Shown here piece after piece: positions 16,321 through 27,787 of a stretch of DNA of 64,000 bases; the stretch's first letter is position 1; the number at the start of each line of letters is the position of its first letter. The translations under genes were made by a program, and so were the position numbers. Under the pieces are notes generated by a model that was not told the origin of the DNA, did not search any database, and saw only the letters and a list, made by a program, of their open reading frames with translations. Origin of the DNA: Desulfovibrio sp. X2 (GTDB taxonomy: Bacteria; Desulfobacterota; Desulfovibrionia; Desulfovibrionales; Desulfovibrionaceae); NCBI RefSeq assembly GCF_000422205.1, contig NZ_ATHV01000001.1, forward strand, positions 105,181-169,180, in the 5' to 3' direction.

Positions 16321-17682
16321 ATGGACTGCGCGGACGTCCTGGAACTCATAGCCCGCAAGCGCGACGGCCTTCCCCTCAGGGGGGAGGCCGTCGCTTCGTT
16401 CGTGCGGGGCTACGTGCGCGGCGAGATCCCGGACTACCAGGCGAGCGCCCTGCTCATGGCCGTGTTCCTGCGCGGCATGGACGCGGCCGAGACCGCGGCC
16501 CTGACCCGGGCCATGCTCGACTCGGGCCTGCGCCTGGCGTGGCGCGGGGGGCCGGGCAAGACCGCCCCCCGCGTGGGCGACAAGCACTCCACCGGCGGCG
16601 TGGGCGACAAGACGTCGTTCTTGGTCGGCCCCATCTGCGCGGCCGCGGGCGTGGCCGTGCCCATGGTCGCGGGCCGTGGGCTCGGCCATACGGGCGGGAC
16701 CGTGGACAAGCTCGAGGCCGTGCCGGGGCTTCGCACCGCCCTCTCTCCGGAAGAGATCACTGCCCAGGTGGGCGGGCTCGGCCTGTGCATCGCGGCGCAG
16801 AGCGCACAGATCGCCCCGGCGGACAGGAAGCTCTATGCCCTGCGCGACGTGACCTCCACGGTGGAATCCATCCCGCTCATCGCGGCCTCGATCATGTCCA
16901 AGAAGCTGGCCGAGGGGCTCGACGCCCTGGTGCTGGACGTGAAGTGCGGCCGGGGCGCCTTCATGAAGGAGCTTCCCCGTGCGCGCGAGCTGGCCGAGGC
17001 GCTCGTGGGCATAGGCCGCGAGGCGGGCGTGCGTGTCACGGCCCTGCTCACGGCCATGGACCAGCCGCTGGGCGCCGCCTGCGGCAACGGCGTGGAGCTC
17101 GAGGAGGCCTGCGCGATCCTTCGCGGCGAGCGGCCTCCCCTGGCCGAGGACGTGCGCGCGCTCTCGCTGGAGCTCTCGGCCCAGCTGATCTTTCTTGCGG
17201 GCGCGGCCTGGTCCGTGGACGAGGCGCGCGGGCTTTCCCGGCGCGTGCTGGAATCCGGGCGGGCCTACGAGCTTTTCTGCCGCATGGTCGCGGCCCAGGG
17301 CGGCGACCCGGCCGCGCTCGAGCCGCGGGCAGGACGGCCGAGCGGCCTGCCGCAGGCGCTCGACCGCATGGTCGTGACCGCACCCCGAAGCGGCCATGTG
17401 CACGGCTGCGACGCGCTGGCCGTGGGCCGGGCCTGCGTGCGCCTGGGCGCGGGCCGCTGCCTGCTCGGCGAGGCCGTGGACCCGGCCGCGGGCGTGGTGC
17501 TCTTCGCCAAGGAAGGGGATTTCGTTGAGCCGGGCGCGCCGCTCGCCGAGCTGCGCGCCGCGGACACCGCGCGCCTCGCGGCCGCACGGCCCCTCGTCGA
17601 GTCCGCCTTCACGCTCGAAGACGAGCACGCAGGCCAGGCTCCCCTGGTGCGCGGGCTCGTCTCGACGCTCCCCGGGCCGTGA
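16321..17682 (+). CDS. deoA: Thymidine/pyrimidine-nucleoside phosphorylase
   Basis: A 453-residue class II nucleoside phosphorylase that splits thymidine (or uridine) with phosphate into base and sugar-1-phosphate. Family marks are RKRDGLPL near the start, DKHSTGGVGDKTSFLVGP (phosphate binding, about 81-98), ARGLGHTGGTVDKLEA-like GRGLGHTGGT, and LALRDVTSTVES-like ALRDVTSTVESIPLIAASIMSKKLAEG, where the base-binding Arg and Ser lie. The 29-base gap after mlaA leaves it possibly in the same transcript, but its function belongs with the convergent cytidine deaminase gene. Specificity between DeoA and Pdp types cannot be settled by eye. Confidence 0.93.
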   Translation: MDCADVLELIARKRDGLPLRGEAVASFVRGYVRGEIPDYQASALLMAVFLRGMDAAETAALTRAMLDSGLRLAWRGGPGKTAPRVGDKHSTGGVGDKTSFLVGPICAAAGVAVPMVAGRGLGHTGGTVDKLEAVPGLRTALSPEEITAQVGGLGLCIAAQSAQIAPADRKLYALRDVTSTVESIPLIAASIMSKKLAEGLDALVLDVKCGRGAFMKELPRARELAEALVGIGREAGVRVTALLTAMDQPLGAACGNGVELEEACAILRGERPPLAEDVRALSLELSAQLIFLAGAAWSVDEARGLSRRVLESGRAYELFCRMVAAQGGDPAALEPRAGRPSGLPQALDRMVVTAPRSGHVHGCDALAVGRACVRLGAGRCLLGEAVDPAAGVVLFAKEGDFVEPGAPLAELRAADTARLAAARPLVESAFTLEDEHAGQAPLVRGLVSTLPGP

Positions 17683-17694
17683 GGCACAGAGGGA

Positions 17695-18189
17695 TCAGCC
17701 CTTTTCCAGGCCGAAGCCGAAGGGCAGGAGCGCGGCCACCGCGACCGCGCCGGGCAGGGAGTTGCTGACCAGGAAGGCGCGGGGCGCGATCTCGGCCAGC
17801 CACTGGCGGCAGGCGCCGCAGGGCGCGGCCGCGCCCTCGGGGAGCGTGCCGTCAGGCCCGGGGCATGCGTCCAGGCACCAGACCGCCACGCCCGCGACCT
17901 CGCCCGGTTGCACCCCCTCGGCCACGGCCCGGGCCAGGGCCGCGCGCTCCGCGCAGAGCGAAAGCCCGTAGCTCGCGTTCTCCACGTTGCAGCCCGTGAA
18001 CACCCGGCCGTCCGCGGCCAGCACGGCCGCGCCCACGCGAAAGGCGGAGTAGGGGGCATAGGCCCGCGCGGCAACGTCCCTGGCCGCGGCCAGAAGCTCG
18101 TGCTGCGCCGGGGTGAGAGGCGTGAAGCGATCGTTTCCGGTGGTATTTCCCGTGGTATCACCCGTGGTATCCGGCCGCGAATCGTGCAT
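17695..18189 (-). CDS. cdd: Cytidine deaminase
   Basis: A 164-residue homotetrameric-type cytidine deaminase, hydrolysing cytidine or deoxycytidine to uridine. The zinc site is seen as the CNVENASYGLSLCAERAA motif, with Cys ligand and catalytic Glu in CAE, and PCGACRQWLAE with two Cys ligands. The ATG at 18189 has AAGGAG six bases upstream. Residues 7-17 are a short Thr/Gly repeat (DTTGDTTGNTTG) encoded by three 12-base tandem units. It is convergent with the nucleoside phosphorylase gene (12-base gap), so both ends of a pyrimidine salvage pair meet here. The C-terminus is slightly extended. Confidence 0.95.
   Translation of the reverse strand: MHDSRPDTTGDTTGNTTGNDRFTPLTPAQHELLAAARDVAARAYAPYSAFRVGAAVLAADGRVFTGCNVENASYGLSLCAERAALARAVAEGVQPGEVAGVAVWCLDACPGPDGTLPEGAAAPCGACRQWLAEIAPRAFLVSNSLPGAVAVAALLPFGFGLEKG
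18138..18173. repeat. Three 12-bp tandem units inside cdd
   Basis: Three consecutive copies of a unit like CCGTGGTATCAC encode the DTTG/NTTG repeat at the N-terminus of the cytidine deaminase. Units differ at one to three positions. The period is a multiple of three, so copy-number change would not shift the frame. Confidence 0.75.
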
Positions 18190-18262
18190 GGGCTGCTCCT
18201 TGCGTTTCCCTGCTCCTGTCGTATAGCTCCTGTTCCTGATCCGCAAACGTCCGGAGGTCAAT

Positions 18263-19630
18263 GTGCCTTATATCGTCATCGGCGGCGGGCTCGCGGGCGC
18301 GGAGTGCGCCTGGTTCCTCTCCCGCGCCGGTCTTCCCGCGACCCTCTTCGAGATGCGGCCCGAGCGCCGCACCCCGGCCCACGAGACCGATCTCCTGGCC
18401 GAGCTCGTCTGCTCCAATTCGTTCCGCTCCGACGAGCCCACGGCTGCGGCCGTGGGGCTTCTGAAGGAGGAGATGTCCGCGCTCGGCAGTCTGGTCATGG
18501 AGGCCGCGCGCGCCACGGCGGTGCCCGCGGGCAAGGCCCTGGCCGTGGACCGCACCCTGTTCGCCGCGCGCGTCACCGAGGCGGTCGCTCGCAACCCGCT
18601 GATCACCCTCGAACGCCGCGAGATTCCCTCCCTGGACGACCCGGCCCTGGCTGGAGCCGAGGCCGTGGCCGTGTGCGCCGGGCCCCTGGCATCCGACTCG
18701 CTGTCCGCGTCGCTGCGCGAGGCCGTGGGCGGGAAGGAGCTCTATTTCTACGACGCCATCGCGCCCATCGTGGACGCGGCCTCCATCGACATGGAGCACG
18801 CCTTCTGGGGCTCGCGCTGGCGGCCCGAGGACGACGACTACCTGAACTGCCCGCTGACGAAAGAGGAATACGAGGCCCTGGTGGCGGCCATGCTCGCGGC
18901 CGAGAAGGTGCCCTGCCGCGACTTCGAGAAGGCCGTGCACTTCGAGGGCTGCCTGCCCGTGGAGGAGATGGCCGAGCGCGGCCCCATGACCCTGGCCTTC
19001 GGACCGCTGAAGCCCGTCGGGCTCACGGACACGCGGCCCGGCCACGAGGGCAGGCGTCCCTTCGCCGTGATCCAGCTGCGCGCCGAGAACCGCGAGCGCA
19101 CGGCCTTCAACCTGGTGGGCTTCCAGACCAAGCTCAAGTACCCGGAGCAGGACCGCGTCTTCCGCATGATCCCGGCCCTGCGCAATGCCGAGTTCCTGCG
19201 CTTCGGCAGCATCCACCGCAACACCTTCGTCAACGCGCCCGCGGTCCTCTCCGAGGAGCTGGAGCTCGTCGCGCGGCCGGGGGTCTTCCTGGGCGGACAG
19301 ATCACGGGCGTGGAAGGGTATCTGGAGTCGGCCGCCTGCGGGCTGTGGCTCGGCATGGTCCTGGCCGCGCGCCATCTGGGCGTCGAGCTTCCCAGGCCGC
19401 CGCGCGAGTGCGCGCTGGGCGCGCTGCTCTCGCATCTCAGGCCCGACGCAGAGGACTACGATCCGAAGCGGGGTTTTCAGCCGAGCAACGTGAACTTCGG
19501 GCTCATGCCCGCCTTCGAGGGCCGGGTGCCCAAGAAGAAGCGCAAGGAGGCCTACGCGGAGCGCGCCAGGACCGCGTTCGCGGCCTGGCTCCAAAGGCTG
19601 CCTAGGCTTGACGCTCCTGGTGCAGGATGA
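18263..19630 (+). CDS. trmFO: Folate/FAD-dependent tRNA (uracil-54) methyltransferase TrmFO
   Basis: A 455-residue flavoprotein making ribothymidine at tRNA position 54 with methylenetetrahydrofolate. GGGLAGAE (residues 7-14) is the FAD dinucleotide motif, followed by FEMRPERRTPAH, the cysteine C50 in VCSNSFRSD and a second in HFEGCLPVEEMAERG. TQLRAEN-like IQLRAENRERTAFNLVGFQTKLKYPEQ and GQITGVEGYLESAA are also family-typical. The GTG at 18263 is preceded by GGAGG five bases upstream; the ATG at 18261 is in another frame and is rejected. The 3' end overlaps a convergent membrane-protein gene by 29 bases. Confidence 0.96.
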   Translation: MPYIVIGGGLAGAECAWFLSRAGLPATLFEMRPERRTPAHETDLLAELVCSNSFRSDEPTAAAVGLLKEEMSALGSLVMEAARATAVPAGKALAVDRTLFAARVTEAVARNPLITLERREIPSLDDPALAGAEAVAVCAGPLASDSLSASLREAVGGKELYFYDAIAPIVDAASIDMEHAFWGSRWRPEDDDYLNCPLTKEEYEALVAAMLAAEKVPCRDFEKAVHFEGCLPVEEMAERGPMTLAFGPLKPVGLTDTRPGHEGRRPFAVIQLRAENRERTAFNLVGFQTKLKYPEQDRVFRMIPALRNAEFLRFGSIHRNTFVNAPAVLSEELELVARPGVFLGGQITGVEGYLESAACGLWLGMVLAARHLGVELPRPPRECALGALLSHLRPDAEDYDPKRGFQPSNVNFGLMPAFEGRVPKKKRKEAYAERARTAFAAWLQRLPRLDAPGAG

Positions 19631-19946
19631 CCGCGGCCAGGAGGCAGAAGACGCCGTTCAGCCCGAAGAGGCTCAGGTTGGCGTAGAGGTGCATGGACTG
19701 CGGGGTCGAGGCCAGGAGCAGCCCGGCGATCACGGCCAGCAGGACCAGCGCCGCGCCCACCGAGGCGAGGATGCCGAGCGGCGTGGCGTGCATGAAGCGG
19801 CGGTAGGCCCAGGGGATGCCGAGCATGATGGCGCCGGAGAGGAAGATCGAGCCCGGGATGAAGAGCGTGTCGGGACGCTGCAGGAAGTCCCCGGCGATGA
19901 GGGTCAGGTAGACGATGATGGTCAGAACGGTCAGGATGCCTTTCAT
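19602..19946 (-). CDS. Small four-helix membrane protein, function unknown
   Basis: A 114-residue, very hydrophobic protein with about four membrane segments: MKGILTVLTIIVYLTLIAG, LFIPGSIFLSGAIMLGIPWAYRR, LGILASVGAALVLLAVIAGLLLAS and LYANLSLFGLNGVFCLLAAVILHQE. I do not recognise a named family. The start is at the ATG at 19946 because the open frame upstream is low-complexity and overlaps the rhomboid start region. The C-terminal 29 bases overlap trmFO tail to tail. A role in membrane maintenance is only a guess. Confidence 0.65.
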   Translation of the reverse strand: MKGILTVLTIIVYLTLIAGDFLQRPDTLFIPGSIFLSGAIMLGIPWAYRRFMHATPLGILASVGAALVLLAVIAGLLLASTPQSMHLYANLSLFGLNGVFCLLAAVILHQERQA

Positions 19947-20023
19947 GGCGGGCTCCGGTATGTCGTTTCGGTGGCCCCGGCATACACCATGAGGACCCGC
20001 TTGAAAAGGCTCGGGAGGGCAGG

Positions 20024-21079
20024 GTGAGGGAACGCCGCGACACGGCCCGCCTGCTCTGGCGGGCACGGCGCAGCGCGGAGCGGCGCGGCCCCGAAGCAGG
20101 GGAGGAGACGCCCTCGGGGCAAGCGCCCGCGCCTCTGCCCCAGGCCGACGGCCCCCTTGCGGAACGCTCGGAGAATTTGCAGCACGGACAGGAAGGCTGG
20201 CGGCCGGTGGCCAGGGGGCTCGGCCTTGCCGCGGCCGACGAGCTCGGGCTCGTGCTCGAGGCGCGCGGCGTGCCCTTCGTGCCCCGGCGCAGCGGCCGCA
20301 GCGCGGACATCCTCGTCCCGGCCGAGGAGCACGGCCGGGCCATGGCCGAGATCGCGGCCTACATCGCGGAGAACCGCGAGCACCTGCACGACCTGCGGCC
20401 CCCGCCCGCCACGCGCCTGGACCTCGCGGCCGTGGGGCTCTGCCTCTCGCTCCTGCTCATCAGCACCTACATGCTCAGCCGCTCGGTCCTGCCCGGGCTC
20501 GGGCTCTATCCCCACACCTGGGAGAACGCAGGGATCGCGGACGCGGGCAAGATCATGGCCGGGCAGTGGTGGCGCGCGGCCACGGCACTCATGCTGCACG
20601 CGGACGCCGCCCACCTCCTGGGCAACCTCTGCGTGGGCACGATCTTCGGCGCCGTGCTCTGCGCGGAGATCGGCCTCGGCTGCGGCCTGCTGGCCATGCT
20701 CGTGTCGGGATTTCTCGGCAATCTGGTGAACGCGGCCGTGCTCGGGCCGGACCACCTCTCGCTCGGCTTCTCCACGGCCGTGTTCGGCGCAGCCGGGCTC
20801 ATCGCCGGGCTCCGCGCCATGGCCGGGCCTCTCTCCGGGCTTCGCGGCGGCTTCCTGCCCCTGGCCGCGGGGCTCTCCCTCGTGGCCATGCTCGGCAGCG
20901 GCGGGCAGCACACGGACCTCGGCGCCCACGCCTTCGGCTTCCTCGTCGGCCTCGCGCTCGGCCTGCCCATCGGCAGGCTGACGCACCGCCTGGGGCCGCC
21001 CGGGCCGCGGCTTGACCGCATCTGCCTGTTTCTCGGCTTCGTCCTGCCCGCGGCCGCCTGGGCCATGGCCCTGCGCTAG
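20024..21079 (+). CDS. Rhomboid-family intramembrane serine protease
   Basis: A 351-residue protein. The catalytic rhomboid core occupies about residues 135-345 with six or seven membrane segments. Nucleophile S250 lies in GFSTAVFG, catalytic histidine H302 in LGAHAFGFLVGLALG, and N201 in HADAAHLLGNL forms the oxyanion side. The N-terminal 130 residues are soluble; residues 67-120 (AADELGLVLEARGVPFVPRR...ADILVPAEEHGRAMAEI) resemble the DUF2007-type small binding domain, an inference from pattern. It would cleave membrane proteins within the bilayer. The GTG start at 20024 has GGGAGGGCAGG just before it. The stop overlaps the convergent ada stop. Confidence 0.9.
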   Translation: MRERRDTARLLWRARRSAERRGPEAGEETPSGQAPAPLPQADGPLAERSENLQHGQEGWRPVARGLGLAAADELGLVLEARGVPFVPRRSGRSADILVPAEEHGRAMAEIAAYIAENREHLHDLRPPPATRLDLAAVGLCLSLLLISTYMLSRSVLPGLGLYPHTWENAGIADAGKIMAGQWWRAATALMLHADAAHLLGNLCVGTIFGAVLCAEIGLGCGLLAMLVSGFLGNLVNAAVLGPDHLSLGFSTAVFGAAGLIAGLRAMAGPLSGLRGGFLPLAAGLSLVAMLGSGGQHTDLGAHAFGFLVGLALGLPIGRLTHRLGPPGPRLDRICLFLGFVLPAAAWAMALR

Positions 21080-22227
21080 GCGCCCTCCGTTCGTTTCACG
21101 CCCTTTTCCGCGTCCCTTGCCGCCTTTTCCCTGGCCAGCAGGGCCTGCTTGCGGTCGAGGCCCCAGCGATAGCCCACGAGCTTGCCGCTGCCGCCCACGG
21201 CGCGGTGGCAGGGGATGAGCACGGCGTGCCGGTTCGCGCCGCAGGCGCGGCCCACGGCGCGGGCCGCGCCCGGGCGGCCGATGAGCCGGGCGAGCTCCGC
21301 GTAGCTCACGGTCGTGCCGGGCGGGAGCTTTTGAAGCGCCTTCCAGACCTTCTGCTGAAAGAGCGTGCCCGCCACGTCCAGGGGCAGGTCCAGGCTCCCG
21401 GCCGGGGACTCGACGAAGGCCGCGATCTGTCCGAGCCAGGCGGAAAGGGCCGTCTCGTCCTCGCGCAGGACGGCGCGCGGAAAGCGCTCGCGCAGCCCCT
21501 TTTCGAGCGCGGCCGGGTCGTCGCCGAACTCCACGTTGCAGATGCCCGAACGTGTCGCCGCCACCAGGACCCAGCCGAGCGAGGTGCGGGCCGCGGCAAA
21601 GGCGATCTCCTGCCCCTCGCCCCCGGCCGCCTTGCCGCCGTATGCCTTGGGCGGCATGCCGAGAAGGTGCGCGTCGCGCTCGTAGAGGCGGCTGCTCGAG
21701 CCGTAGCCCGCCGCATAGAGCGAGCCGGTCACCGAGGACTCGGCGGCCAGGCTCTGCTGCAGCCTGCGCAGGCGGCGCGCGGCGAAATACTCGCCGGGCG
21801 TGGCGCCGAGCGTCTTCTTGAACAGGCGGTGGAAGTGCGAGGGGCTGCATCCGGCCGCGGCGGCGAGCTCGGCCAGGCGCGGCGGGCTCTCGGCCGCGTC
21901 GAGCAGGGCCAGGGCGCGGCGCACGGCCTCGTGCGCCTTCCGCTCCTCCCCGGCGCGCAGCGTGTCATCCGGGGCGTCCGGGCGGCAGCGTTTGCAGGGG
22001 CGGAAGCCCGCGGCCTCGGCCGCCTCGGCGTTTGCGAAGAACACGGCGTTCTCGCGGCGCGGCAGGCGCGCGGGACAGCCCGGGCGGCAGTAGACGCCCG
22101 TGGTCGTGACCCCGTAGACGAAGCCGTCGCCGGGATCGTCCGCACCGTGCTTTTGCGCCAGCAGACGGGCCCAGCGGGCGTCGTCCAGGGGCGGGGCGGC
22201 GGGCGCGTCCTTCTCTTTTCGCGTCAT
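21076..22227 (-). CDS. ada: Bifunctional Ada: methylphosphotriester/O6-methylguanine repair and regulator
   Basis: A 383-residue Ada. The N-terminal zinc domain has C47, C51, C78 and C81 (YCRPGCPAR, PCKRC), the cysteine that accepts methyl from phosphotriesters being the first. An AraC-type helix-turn-helix segment follows (about 95-195, HFHRLFKKTLGATPGEY). The C-terminal methyltransferase holds VSYAELARLIGRPGAARAVG and the O6-alkylguanine acceptor cysteine C340 in PCHR. Self-methylated Ada activates adaptive-response genes. The ATG at 22227 overlaps the stop of a 58-residue ORF by 4 bases (ATGA), implying translational coupling. Confidence 0.95.
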   Translation of the reverse strand: MTRKEKDAPAAPPLDDARWARLLAQKHGADDPGDGFVYGVTTTGVYCRPGCPARLPRRENAVFFANAEAAEAAGFRPCKRCRPDAPDDTLRAGEERKAHEAVRRALALLDAAESPPRLAELAAAAGCSPSHFHRLFKKTLGATPGEYFAARRLRRLQQSLAAESSVTGSLYAAGYGSSSRLYERDAHLLGMPPKAYGGKAAGGEGQEIAFAAARTSLGWVLVAATRSGICNVEFGDDPAALEKGLRERFPRAVLREDETALSAWLGQIAAFVESPAGSLDLPLDVAGTLFQQKVWKALQKLPPGTTVSYAELARLIGRPGAARAVGRACGANRHAVLIPCHRAVGGSGKLVGYRWGLDRKQALLAREKAARDAEKGVKRTEGA

Positions 22228-22400
22228 ATGCCCATCCCCTTGGAGAAGTCCGGATCGGGCACCTCGGGCGTCTTGCCGCCCGGGCGCCGCAGCCGGGCGG
22301 CAGCCCGGCCGGAGCGGGAGGCCAGGGCGTCGAGGAGAAAGGCCGCAAGGGCAAGGGCCCTGCGCAACGGTGAAAGCGCCGTGTCGTTCATGGCATGCAT
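22224..22400 (-). CDS. 58-residue hypothetical protein coupled to ada
   Basis: A short ORF with an AGGAG box nine bases before the ATG at 22400 and a stop (TGA) overlapping the ada start. The protein starts MHAMNDTALSPLRRALALAAFLLDALASRSGRA, with an amphipathic-looking hydrophobic helix at 8-25, then a basic RAAARLRRPGGK stretch and an acidic DPDFSKGMGI tail. It has no recognised family. The ribosome binding site and the exact 4-base overlap argue for a translated ORF. It could be a small protein in the alkylation response or only a coupling device for ada. Confidence 0.6.
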   Translation of the reverse strand: MHAMNDTALSPLRRALALAAFLLDALASRSGRAAARLRRPGGKTPEVPDPDFSKGMGI

Positions 22401-22492
22401 GGCGAGCGTCTCCTGCTGGTCGCATGGAGAGAGGCTAGCGCATGTCGCGCGGCGGAAAACTCCGTTTCCTGCTCGCGCATCGGGCCTGTCTC

Positions 22493-24766
22493 TCAGAGCA
22501 CCCCGGCCATGAAGCCGAAGGCCGCGGCCACCTCGGCCACGGTTCCCGGTGCCAGTCGGCCGCGCATGGCCCACAGGGCGTTCTGCACCGGCCAGAGGTC
22601 CGGCGAGAGGCCCACGGCCCGGGCGCGGGAGAGCATGGACACGGCCTCGAGCGGAGTCTCCTCCTCCTTGATCAGGCGGGCCATCTCGCTCGCCAGCCGC
22701 TCCTTCAGGGCCTGCGCCCCGGGGTGGCCGGGCAGGCGCGCGGCCAGATAGCGGCCCATGTCCGCCTCTCCCTCGTCGCCCGCGGGCAGGCCCAGGCACC
22801 AGGCCCAGCCGAGGGCGGGCAGGTGGATCATCCAGCGGCCGGACAGGGGCTGGTCGGTCTGGGCCTCCTGCCAGGGCATGAAGAGTCGCGAGCCGCTCAC
22901 GGCCTCGAGCACGGTCTCCTGCCAGACGCTGCGCTCCGCGTGCTCTATCCACTCCACGGCCAGGGCCTGGCGCTTGTTCCAGGGCAGGTCGCGGCCCGGC
23001 AGGCAGCTTTCCACGGACTTGGCATCGCCCTCCGGCGCGACCTCGAAGAGGCAGGAGAGCGGGTTCCTCTGCTCGTCCGGCACCATGCGCCAGCGGTAGA
23101 GCGGCCGCTCCGAGCGCAGCCGCCAGGCCACGGTCATGCTGCCCGAGAGGGGCTCGCCCGGCTCGAGCGACGGGTCCAGGGTGAAGACCAGGGAGAGGCC
23201 CGGCCAGGCGACCTCGGCGATCTCCCCGGGATCGGGCAGGCCCTGGCGCGCCCACAGGCGGATGAGCCCCTGGGCCGCGAGCCGCGCCGGGGTCTCCTGG
23301 CGCAGGACCACCTGGGTCCGCCACAGGTCCGCGCCAGTGCCGAGCTCGGGCAGGTTGGAGGGGGCCTTGTGCAGCTCGGCCACCACGCGCGGCGCCACGT
23401 CCGGCCCGCCCGTGGCGCGCACGAGCTCCATGGAGCGAAGGGCCATGGTCATGGCGTTCAGCGGCTCGATGCGCGAAAGCTCGTCGAAGAACCAGGCGCA
23501 CGAGGCGAAGGAGGAGATGGTCTGCCACTGCATGTCCAGCAGCCGCCAGCCGAGTTCGCGTCCGGCCTGGGTGATGCCGGGCTTGAAGAATCCGGCCTCG
23601 AACTCCGCCTCGGTGAGCCCGCCCGCGGCCACGCGGCCGTATTCACGCAGCGCCTTGCGCGGATCGCCGAAGCACTCCGGCCCGCGGCTGAAGAAGTGGT
23701 TGTCCGCCGCCTCGCGGGCCACGTTCAGGGCGGCGCGCAGGGGAGCGCGCCACTTCTGGTGGTAGCCCGGGTGGTCGCCCGTGGTGCAGCCGCAGTCCGA
23801 GCGCCAGCGCTCCACGCCGTGGGCGCAGCTCCACGAGGAGGGCTCGTGCAGCCGGGCGCGCAGGCGGGGCGGGTGCTCGGCCAGGAAGGCCGCGAAGTTG
23901 GTCAGCCGCCAGCCGTCGCGCCCGGAGCGCGCCTGCTCCAGGACATAGGCCAGGGCCATCTCGCCGAAGTGGAAGTGATGCCCGTAGGTCTCGCCGTCCG
24001 TGCCGATGGCCCGCAGGCCGGAGGAGGGGTTCTCGGTCATGCGCTGCCAGAAGCGCTCGCCGTCGGCGAGCAGCCCCTGGAAGGCCACGGCCTGGGACAG
24101 TGGGCCGTGGTAGAAGAAGACCGCGATGGAGCGGCCGGACGGCAGCTCGATGCGGTAGGGGTGGGTGATGTCCACCTCCCATTCGCGCACCTCGCGCCAG
24201 TCGTCGTTCTCGAGCGAAGCCACGGCCTTGATCTGGGCCGGGGAGAGCACGGTGAAGGCGATGCCGTTCGCGGCCAGCTCCTCCAGCGTGTCCGTGTCCG
24301 CCGCGGCCTCGGAGAGCCACATGCCCTCGGGCCGCCTGCCGAAGCGCCGCTCGAAGTCCTGGATGCCCCAGGCGACCTCGAGCTCGCGGTCGAGCGGCGA
24401 GGCCAGGGGCATGATCACGTGGTGGCAGATCTGGGCCATGGCGTTGCCGTGCCCCAGGCGCTCGACGCTTCGGCGGTCGGCCTCGATGATGCGGCCGTAG
24501 GCGGCCGGATCGTGGCCCTCGAGCCAGCGCATGAGCGTGGGGCCGAAGTTGAAGCTCATCCATTCGTAGCAGTTGAGCAGGTCGCCGATCCGGCCCGCGC
24601 CGTCCAGGCGGCGCGCCCAGGCCAGGGGGGCGTACGACTCGCGGGCGATGCGCGCGTTCCAGTGCAGCGCCGGCGCTGCCGAGCCCTCGGGCAGGATGGT
24701 GTCCAGCCAGGGGTCTTCGCGCGGGGGCTGGTAGAAATGGCCGTGGAAGCAGAGATATTTGTCCAT
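22493..24766 (-). CDS. Glycoside hydrolase family 57-like protein with DUF3536
   Basis: A 757-residue cytoplasmic protein. It opens MDKYLCFHGHFYQPPREDPW, the HGHFYQP hallmark of GH57 (alpha)-glucan enzymes, with WMSFNFGPTLMRWLE near residue 70 and TDGETYGHHFHFGEMALAY near residue 266, then a DUF3536-type C-terminal half rich in Trp/Arg (CGCTTGDHPGYHQKWRAPLR, about 330). GH57 members act on glycogen and other alpha-glucans; the reaction of DUF3536-type members is not settled. No glycogen gene is adjacent. There is no signal peptide. It ends 92 bases upstream of the small ada-linked ORF, and a 272-base gap separates it from lon. Confidence 0.9.
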   Translation of the reverse strand: MDKYLCFHGHFYQPPREDPWLDTILPEGSAAPALHWNARIARESYAPLAWARRLDGAGRIGDLLNCYEWMSFNFGPTLMRWLEGHDPAAYGRIIEADRRSVERLGHGNAMAQICHHVIMPLASPLDRELEVAWGIQDFERRFGRRPEGMWLSEAAADTDTLEELAANGIAFTVLSPAQIKAVASLENDDWREVREWEVDITHPYRIELPSGRSIAVFFYHGPLSQAVAFQGLLADGERFWQRMTENPSSGLRAIGTDGETYGHHFHFGEMALAYVLEQARSGRDGWRLTNFAAFLAEHPPRLRARLHEPSSWSCAHGVERWRSDCGCTTGDHPGYHQKWRAPLRAALNVAREAADNHFFSRGPECFGDPRKALREYGRVAAGGLTEAEFEAGFFKPGITQAGRELGWRLLDMQWQTISSFASCAWFFDELSRIEPLNAMTMALRSMELVRATGGPDVAPRVVAELHKAPSNLPELGTGADLWRTQVVLRQETPARLAAQGLIRLWARQGLPDPGEIAEVAWPGLSLVFTLDPSLEPGEPLSGSMTVAWRLRSERPLYRWRMVPDEQRNPLSCLFEVAPEGDAKSVESCLPGRDLPWNKRQALAVEWIEHAERSVWQETVLEAVSGSRLFMPWQEAQTDQPLSGRWMIHLPALGWAWCLGLPAGDEGEADMGRYLAARLPGHPGAQALKERLASEMARLIKEEETPLEAVSMLSRARAVGLSPDLWPVQNALWAMRGRLAPGTVAEVAAAFGFMAGVL

Positions 24767-24972
24767 GCGTCACTCCGTGGCGGCGCGGCCGAAGGGGCTG
24801 CGCGGCTGCCTGCACAGGGTTGTCACGGGCGGGATCCGGGGAGGCCGGGCGGAAGACATGCCGGAAAGCCGGGCTGGACGCCGCCCAGGGAGCCTGGGGA
24901 GAGGCGGGCTCGTCCGGGAAAGGTGCGTTTCCATGACAAAGCCTAGCACGGAAGGGGCGCGGAGTTGAAGAC

Positions 24973-25003
24973 AAAAAGGGGAAGGCCGTGCGGCCTTCCC
25001 CTT
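24973..25003 (-). terminator. Rho-independent terminator of lon
   Basis: AAGGGGAAGGCC (24976-24987) and GGCCTTCCCCTT (24992-25003) form a perfect 12-bp stem with a 4-base loop. On the minus strand the stem is followed by TTTTTGT, 36 bases after the lon stop. Confidence 0.9.
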
Positions 25004-25038
25004 CGTATCGGATGTGGGTTGTGTCGGGTGGCCCGCCC

Positions 25039-27630
<2,592 letters not shown>

Positions 27631-27787
27631 ATGTGAGCCTCCTGGGATCATGCGTGTGGGAAGCCCCAGGGAGCGCAGGTCTGTATGCACGGTTTTCGTC
27701 GGCTCGGCCGGGAAAAACGGTGCCCCTGCCCCTGGGAATGACCAAGAGTAATCATTTTCGCGCGGTCGTAAAGGGGGAAACAGGGGG

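Noticed and set aside
18261..18464. ATG at 18261 as start of a separate small ORF
   Set aside because: It is out of frame with TrmFO, has no family similarity, and the GTG at 18263 in frame with TrmFO is well placed behind GGAGG.
24767..24972. Small gene between the GH57 gene and lon
   Set aside because: Short frames on both strands lack ribosome binding sites and sensible composition; nothing beyond the lon terminator is supported.
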